Of a DNA stretch of 64,000 bases, positions 60,643 to 64,000 are shown piece after piece; the stretch's first letter is position 1; each line of letters starts with the position of its first letter. The notes under the pieces are model-generated. The model was not told where the DNA came from and did not search any database. It worked only from the letters and a program-made list of their open reading frames with translations. The stretch is from an uncultured Elusimicrobia bacterium (GTDB lineage Bacteria > Elusimicrobiota > Elusimicrobia > UBA1565 > UBA9628), in the NCBI GenBank assembly GCA_903881545.1, contig CAIRTQ010000055.1:1-64000 (forward strand). Reading direction: 5' to 3'. The translations under genes were made by a program, and so were the position numbers.

Positions 60643-61101
60643 TTATGCTTTCGCGACCAGCAGGCGCATCTCCTTGAGATAGGAGATGGCCTTGGAGAGT
60701 TCCTTGTAAGGGATTCGGACGCCCTTCTTGGACCAGCCCTTATAGCTGGAGTCTTCCACCCATTCGCGCAGGTCCACGCCCGTGGTATCCCGGAAGATGG
60801 TGATGCGCAGCACGAGCTGGACTCCCGCCTTCTTTGGGAAACGGGCGAGTTCCTTGTCCTCGGAGGTGTCGGGCTCCTTAGGGAGCTTCTGTAGGACCGG
60901 GATGACGCCGTCGAGAAGCGCGGCGTTCATCGTTATGCCGGACTTGGTGGGGCCGCTGTAGGATTCGCCCTGGATGAAGGTACGGATGGAGCCGTACTTG
61001 TAGCCCTTGTACTCATCCACGTAGAATTTAATCTGCGTCGTTTCCGACAACGACAGTGTTCCCAGCTCATTAAGCGGCTTGAATTCCCGAGTCTCTGGCA
61101 T
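60643..61101 (-). CDS. Double PC4-like ssDNA-binding protein
   Basis: 152 residues from ATG 61101, with GGGAGGGG just upstream. Two PC4-fold units follow each other: 'TLSLSETTQIKFYVDEYKGYKYGSIRTFI' with 'GPTKSGITMNAALLDGVIPVLQKL', and 'VQLVLRITIFRDTTGVDLREWV' with 'KGWSKKGVRIPYKELSKAISYLKEM'. Each has the strand-turn 'I--Y----G---I-' and the helix after 'T-KGI-I'. PC4/Sub1 proteins bind single-stranded DNA as dimers; bacterial YdbC-type members are single-domain. The tandem form may make an intramolecular dimer. It diverges from the CNNM-EIIA gene. Confidence 0.72.
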   Translation of the reverse strand: MPETREFKPLNELGTLSLSETTQIKFYVDEYKGYKYGSIRTFIQGESYSGPTKSGITMNAALLDGVIPVLQKLPKEPDTSEDKELARFPKKAGVQLVLRITIFRDTTGVDLREWVEDSSYKGWSKKGVRIPYKELSKAISYLKEMRLLVAKA

Positions 61102-61159
61102 GGCCCCTCCCATGGCCAATCATATCATATCGCTGTGCCAATTTATATAATACTCGCGG

Positions 61160-62671
61160 TTGTTTATTTTAACTTTAGTCTGTTTATTGCTTATCGGCTG
61201 CAACGCCTGTTTTGTGGCCATGGAGCTCTCCCTCATCCGGGTGAGAGCCTCACGCATTGAACTGCTGGCCCGGAAAGGAGACGCGGCCGCCCTCCAGGTC
61301 CAGGAGATGCTGGGGCGACTCGACGACTACCTGGCCGCAAGCCAAGTGGGCATCACGGTCATCAGTCTGGCCCTGGGTTGGATAGGAGAGCCGTCCCTTG
61401 CCGCCTGGCTTGAGCGGCATCTGAATTCTTTGGCCATCACCCTGCCCGGCGGCCTGATCCACGCCATCGCTTTCGGCCTGGCGTTGGGACTACTCTCCAT
61501 GGTCCAGATCGTGCTGGGCGAACTCGTGCCTCGGTCCGTGGGCATACAGAAAGCGGACGCCATCTCATTGTGGGGCGCCTACCCTATGCGGCTCTACGCC
61601 CGCGCCATCCGGCCCTTAATCGCGCTCACGGCTGGTTTGTCCAAGGCGGTGCTCGGCCTCCTGGGCCTTAAACCCGCCGCGGAATCGCAGTCCGTGGTGT
61701 CCCAGGAGGAGATGCGCGTCCTCCTCGGCGAGACCCAGGAGCAGGGATCCTTGCCCTTGGAGCGCCTCCTCCTGCTGGAGAACCTATTCGACCTCGGCTC
61801 AGCCAAGGCTGCGGATGTCATGGTCCCGGCGGAGAAGGCTGCCTTCCTTTCCGTCGATAAGAGTTGGGAAGAGAACATGGAGCTCGTCCGCCTGCGCCGG
61901 TTCTCCCGCTATCCCCTCTGCGCCGGCGGCTTGGATGGCGCGCTCGGTATGGTCCACATCAAGGATCTGGTACTCAAGCCCCAGGGGGGGCCGGCCCCGG
62001 ACCTGCGCCACATCCGGCGGGACCTAGCCGAGGTCGCCGAGAGCGACTCCTTGGAGAAGCTGGTCAAGGTGTTCCCGGACAAGGGGATACATATGGCCCT
62101 AGTGAAGAACGCGCAGGGAGCGGTCACGGGCCTGATCACCTTGGAGGACATCATGGAGGAACTCGTCGGCGAGATCAACGACGAGTTCGACTTGCCCCAG
62201 GCCTGGAACCTGGCGGATTTGGTGGTCGGCTCGGCGGTTGCGGTGGGCCTGCAGGCCTCGGATTGCAAAGCCGCCGTCGCAGTCCTGCTTGCCAAGCTCA
62301 AGGCCGCGGTACCCGAGATCAACGAGGAAGAAGCCTTCAGGGCGGTGCTGGAGCGGGAGGCGAAGCTCTCCAGCGCGGTCGGCCGCGGCGCGGCCGTCCC
62401 GCACGCCCGATTGCCCGGCCTCTCGCGCCCTTTTATAGCGGTGGGCCGATTCGCCAAACCTGTGCCTGGCGTGACTCCGGACAACATCCCCGTGCGCCTG
62501 GTGTTCTTGATCCTTACGCCGCTTTCCTCCCCGATCGCGCAGCTTAAGATTCTGGGCCGCATCGCGGCCCTGCTGACCAACGAGAACCTGCGGCGCAAGC
62601 TCCAACGGGCCAAGACGGACGAGGCCCTTCTGGAGACCCTGCGCACGGCTGACACGCTCCTGGCCGCTTGA
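61160..62671 (+). CDS. CNNM/CBS-type membrane protein fused to PTS EIIA domain
   Basis: 503 residues from TTG 61160; TATAAT at 61146-61151 ends 8 nt before it. Residues 1-175 are a DUF21/CNNM membrane domain ('LVCLLLIGCNACFVAMELSLIRVRASRIELLA', 'IVLGELVPRSVGIQKAD'); 200-340 a CBS pair ('AADVMVPAEKAAFLSVDKSW', 'GAVTGLITLEDIMEELVGEINDEFD'). The corC/HlyC C-domain is replaced by an EIIA type-2 domain (about 350-500) with 'REAKLSSAVGRGAAVPHARLPGL', where His415 is the phosphorylatable residue of PtsN-like proteins, and 'LKILGRIAALLTNENLRRKL'. It may be a Mg2+/ion transport protein controlled by a phosphotransfer state. Confidence 0.85.
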   Translation: MFILTLVCLLLIGCNACFVAMELSLIRVRASRIELLARKGDAAALQVQEMLGRLDDYLAASQVGITVISLALGWIGEPSLAAWLERHLNSLAITLPGGLIHAIAFGLALGLLSMVQIVLGELVPRSVGIQKADAISLWGAYPMRLYARAIRPLIALTAGLSKAVLGLLGLKPAAESQSVVSQEEMRVLLGETQEQGSLPLERLLLLENLFDLGSAKAADVMVPAEKAAFLSVDKSWEENMELVRLRRFSRYPLCAGGLDGALGMVHIKDLVLKPQGGPAPDLRHIRRDLAEVAESDSLEKLVKVFPDKGIHMALVKNAQGAVTGLITLEDIMEELVGEINDEFDLPQAWNLADLVVGSAVAVGLQASDCKAAVAVLLAKLKAAVPEINEEEAFRAVLEREAKLSSAVGRGAAVPHARLPGLSRPFIAVGRFAKPVPGVTPDNIPVRLVFLILTPLSSPIAQLKILGRIAALLTNENLRRKLQRAKTDEALLETLRTADTLLAA

Positions 62672-62686
62672 AAGAGAGCTCCTAAT

Positions 62687-63736
62687 ATGGACCTTAAGGC
62701 TGCGGCCGCGGCGCTCAAAGGCTTGCATGCGCCCGCCTTCCGTCTGGATCAAGTGCGCCGGGCGGTCTACGGCCAAACGGTCTCCTCTTATGAGGAGATC
62801 TCGGTCTTGCCCTTGGACCTGCGCCAGGAGCTCGCCGGCGCGGCGCCCATCTTGAGCTTCATCCCGCGCGAGATCAAAATCGCTCCGGACGGCCGAGCGC
62901 GCAAGGCCGCGCTCGTTCTCCGTGACGGCAAGGCCGTGGAAACGGTCCTGCTCAAGCCTAGCCCCCAGCGCTGGACCGCTTGCCTTTCCACGCAGGTCGG
63001 CTGCGCCTTCGGGTGCGTCTTCTGCGCTACGGGCCTCATGGGCCTGGAGCGGGATCTGACCGGGGAGGAAATCTCGGACCAGGTTTTGTTCTGGCGCCAG
63101 CACATGCGCCGTGAGGGGTTGCAGGACAGGCTCGATAACGTGGTCTACATGGGCATGGGCGAGCCGCTGGCCAATTACGAGGCCGTCGCTGAGAGCCTGC
63201 GCAGTCTTTTGGACCCCAGGCAGCACGGCATCGGAGCGCGGCATATCTCGGTCTCGACCGTGGGTATCCCCGATGGCATCGCGCGCTTCGCCGAGGATTT
63301 CCCGCAGGTCAACCTGGCGGTGTCTTTGCACGCAGCCCAGGATGATTTGCGCAGCCGTCTGGTGCCGGCGAACCGCGCCTTTCCGCTCGCGAAGCTGGCC
63401 CGGGCCATGGAGGAATATGTCGGCCGCGGCAACCGCAAAGTGTTCCTGGAATATGCTTTGCTCAGCGGAGTCAACGACCGGGCGGGCGACGCGCAGGATC
63501 TCATCGCTTTCGTGCGGGGACTGGGCCGCACGGAGCTTTTTCACATCAACTTGATTCTGTACAATCCTACTCAGACCCCGTTTGAGGCCACGGCCGAGCC
63601 CGAGGCCAGGCGGTTCCAGAAATGCCTGCTCGATGCCGGCCTCAAGGTCACGGTTCGCCAGAGCCTGGGAGCCGAGGTGCGCGGGGCCTGCGGACAACTT
63701 ATAGCTGATAGGAGCCCAGATGTCAGACAGCCCTGA
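62687..63736 (+). CDS. rlmN: Dual-specificity 23S rRNA/tRNA adenine C2 methyltransferase RlmN
   Basis: 349 residues. Radical SAM cluster C106-x3-C110-x2-C113 (VGCAFGCVFCATG), 'VVYMGMGEPLANYEAV', 'VNLAVSLHAAQDDLRSRLVPANR', and the methyl-carrying C-terminal Cys in EVRGACGQL near residue 335. The N-terminal 'FRLDQVRRAVYGQTVSSYEEI' helical domain is the RNA-binding part. It methylates A2503 of 23S rRNA and A37 of some tRNAs, improving translational fidelity. The last 17 nt overlap the start of the next gene. Confidence 0.95.
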   Translation: MDLKAAAAALKGLHAPAFRLDQVRRAVYGQTVSSYEEISVLPLDLRQELAGAAPILSFIPREIKIAPDGRARKAALVLRDGKAVETVLLKPSPQRWTACLSTQVGCAFGCVFCATGLMGLERDLTGEEISDQVLFWRQHMRREGLQDRLDNVVYMGMGEPLANYEAVAESLRSLLDPRQHGIGARHISVSTVGIPDGIARFAEDFPQVNLAVSLHAAQDDLRSRLVPANRAFPLAKLARAMEEYVGRGNRKVFLEYALLSGVNDRAGDAQDLIAFVRGLGRTELFHINLILYNPTQTPFEATAEPEARRFQKCLLDAGLKVTVRQSLGAEVRGACGQLIADRSPDVRQP

Positions 63737-64000
63737 GGAATTCGTCGCTGAGCGGGAGCGCCTGAAGAAGCGGCCCTCACGCGCGCGCTACGACAAGGCC
63801 CATGCGCTCCTGGAGCGGAAGTGGCGGCGGCGGGAATTAGCGCCTGACCGCATGATGCGGGAAGTGGTGGACGTCCTATGGGACATCTTCGCCGGGAGCC
63901 CGTACTCCTGGGTGGGTTTCTACCTGCTCAGCGGAGGAGGCCAGAGCTTGGTCTTGGGGCCGCACCGGGACAAACCGGCCTGCTCGCCTCTGCCTATGCA
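63720..64000 (+). CDS. GAF-domain protein, free-methionine-sulfoxide-reductase-like (5' part)
   Basis: The frame from ATG 63720 runs off the window after about 93 residues and overlaps rlmN by 17 nt. After a charged N-terminus comes 'VVDVLWDIFAGSPYSWVGFYLLSGGGQSLVLGPHRDKPACSPLPM'. The pattern W-GFYL-----L-LGPFQGKPAC is that of GAF domains of the fRMsr type, which reduce free methionine-(R)-sulfoxide with Cys residues. The C of KPAC is one of these. The rest, and thus the call, cannot be checked. Confidence 0.65.
   Translation, partial: MSDSPEEFVAERERLKKRPSRARYDKAHALLERKWRRRELAPDRMMREVVDVLWDIFAGSPYSWVGFYLLSGGGQSLVLGPHRDKPACSPLPM

Noticed and set aside
1-64000. tRNA, rRNA and CRISPR arrays
   Set aside because: Intergenic gaps were read for cloverleaf-like, rRNA-like and regularly spaced repeat patterns; none was recognised. 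A tRNAscan or Infernal run would be decisive.

Overview
The window is GC-rich, densely coded bacterial DNA with many 1-4 nt gene overlaps. The cell is probably diderm: there are lipobox lipoproteins, a TolC-type protein, predicted outer-membrane barrels, an O-antigen ligase-like protein, Prc protease and the DAP enzymes DapF and DapA. No rRNA, tRNA or CRISPR array was recognised. The phylum cannot be read from the sequence. The secreted proteins with a YYPAPSGVY motif, the pyrophosphate-type PfkA signature and the many B12/radical SAM genes would fit Elusimicrobiota or another little-cultured phylum, but that is inference.

Layout. 1-3.2 kb is a plastic end: an IS1380-like transposase N-terminus, a lipoprotein, a Phd/RelE-type toxin-antitoxin pair with a palindromic operator, a MazE-like remnant, a secreted protein and a BrnT-like/RHH toxin-antitoxin pair. 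3.3-17.6 kb is a surface-polysaccharide locus: an HD-GYP response regulator, AsnB, TPR proteins, four family-2 glycosyltransferases, an O-antigen ligase/polymerase with TPRs, an E1-type (RfbH/DdhC) 3-dehydrase with an E3-like flavin reductase, and a radical SAM protein. 17.6-18.9 kb encodes two paralogous secreted YYPAP proteins. 19.1-23.9 kb is an unusual cluster: a thioredoxin-reductase-like flavoprotein without its redox cysteines, a radical SAM-cysteine hydrolase fusion, a B12-type radical SAM enzyme and an AroQ chorismate mutase.

23.8-34.6 kb holds an EamA transporter, an NlpC/P60-like secreted protein, ClpC, a serine hydrolase, a membrane glycosyltransferase with TPRs, a TrpD-like protein, a small histidine kinase and a NUDIX hydrolase. 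34.7-45.7 kb carries DnaE, a truncated receiver gene, a barrel protein, PPi-type phosphofructokinase, and a tightly packed run HAMP protein - TolC - patatin - TPR - DapF - DapA. 45.8-49.0 kb is visibly AT-richer: a tiny basic ORF, a B12 radical SAM enzyme and a GT39-like membrane protein whose tail runs into an IS110 fragment, suggesting transfer.

49.2-64 kb contains a receiver protein, a DUF900-type hydrolase, a GNAT protein, a nitrilase-family amidase, a second, truncated NlpC/P60-like copy, an FKBP isomerase, a PduS/PduT-like microcompartment electron-transfer pair with no other microcompartment gene in view, a three-gene envelope cluster, Prc, a double PC4-like protein, a CNNM-CBS protein fused to a PTS EIIA domain, RlmN and the start of a GAF-domain protein.

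Two themes stand out. At least ten genes have a TATAAT-like hexamer ending only 6-11 nt before the start codon, which predicts leaderless or nearly leaderless mRNAs. Several proteins also have familiar folds with altered active sites or unusual fusions (the cysteine-less TrxR-like protein, the TrpD-like and patatin-like proteins, radical SAM-hydrolase, CNNM-EIIA, E3 without a ferredoxin domain).
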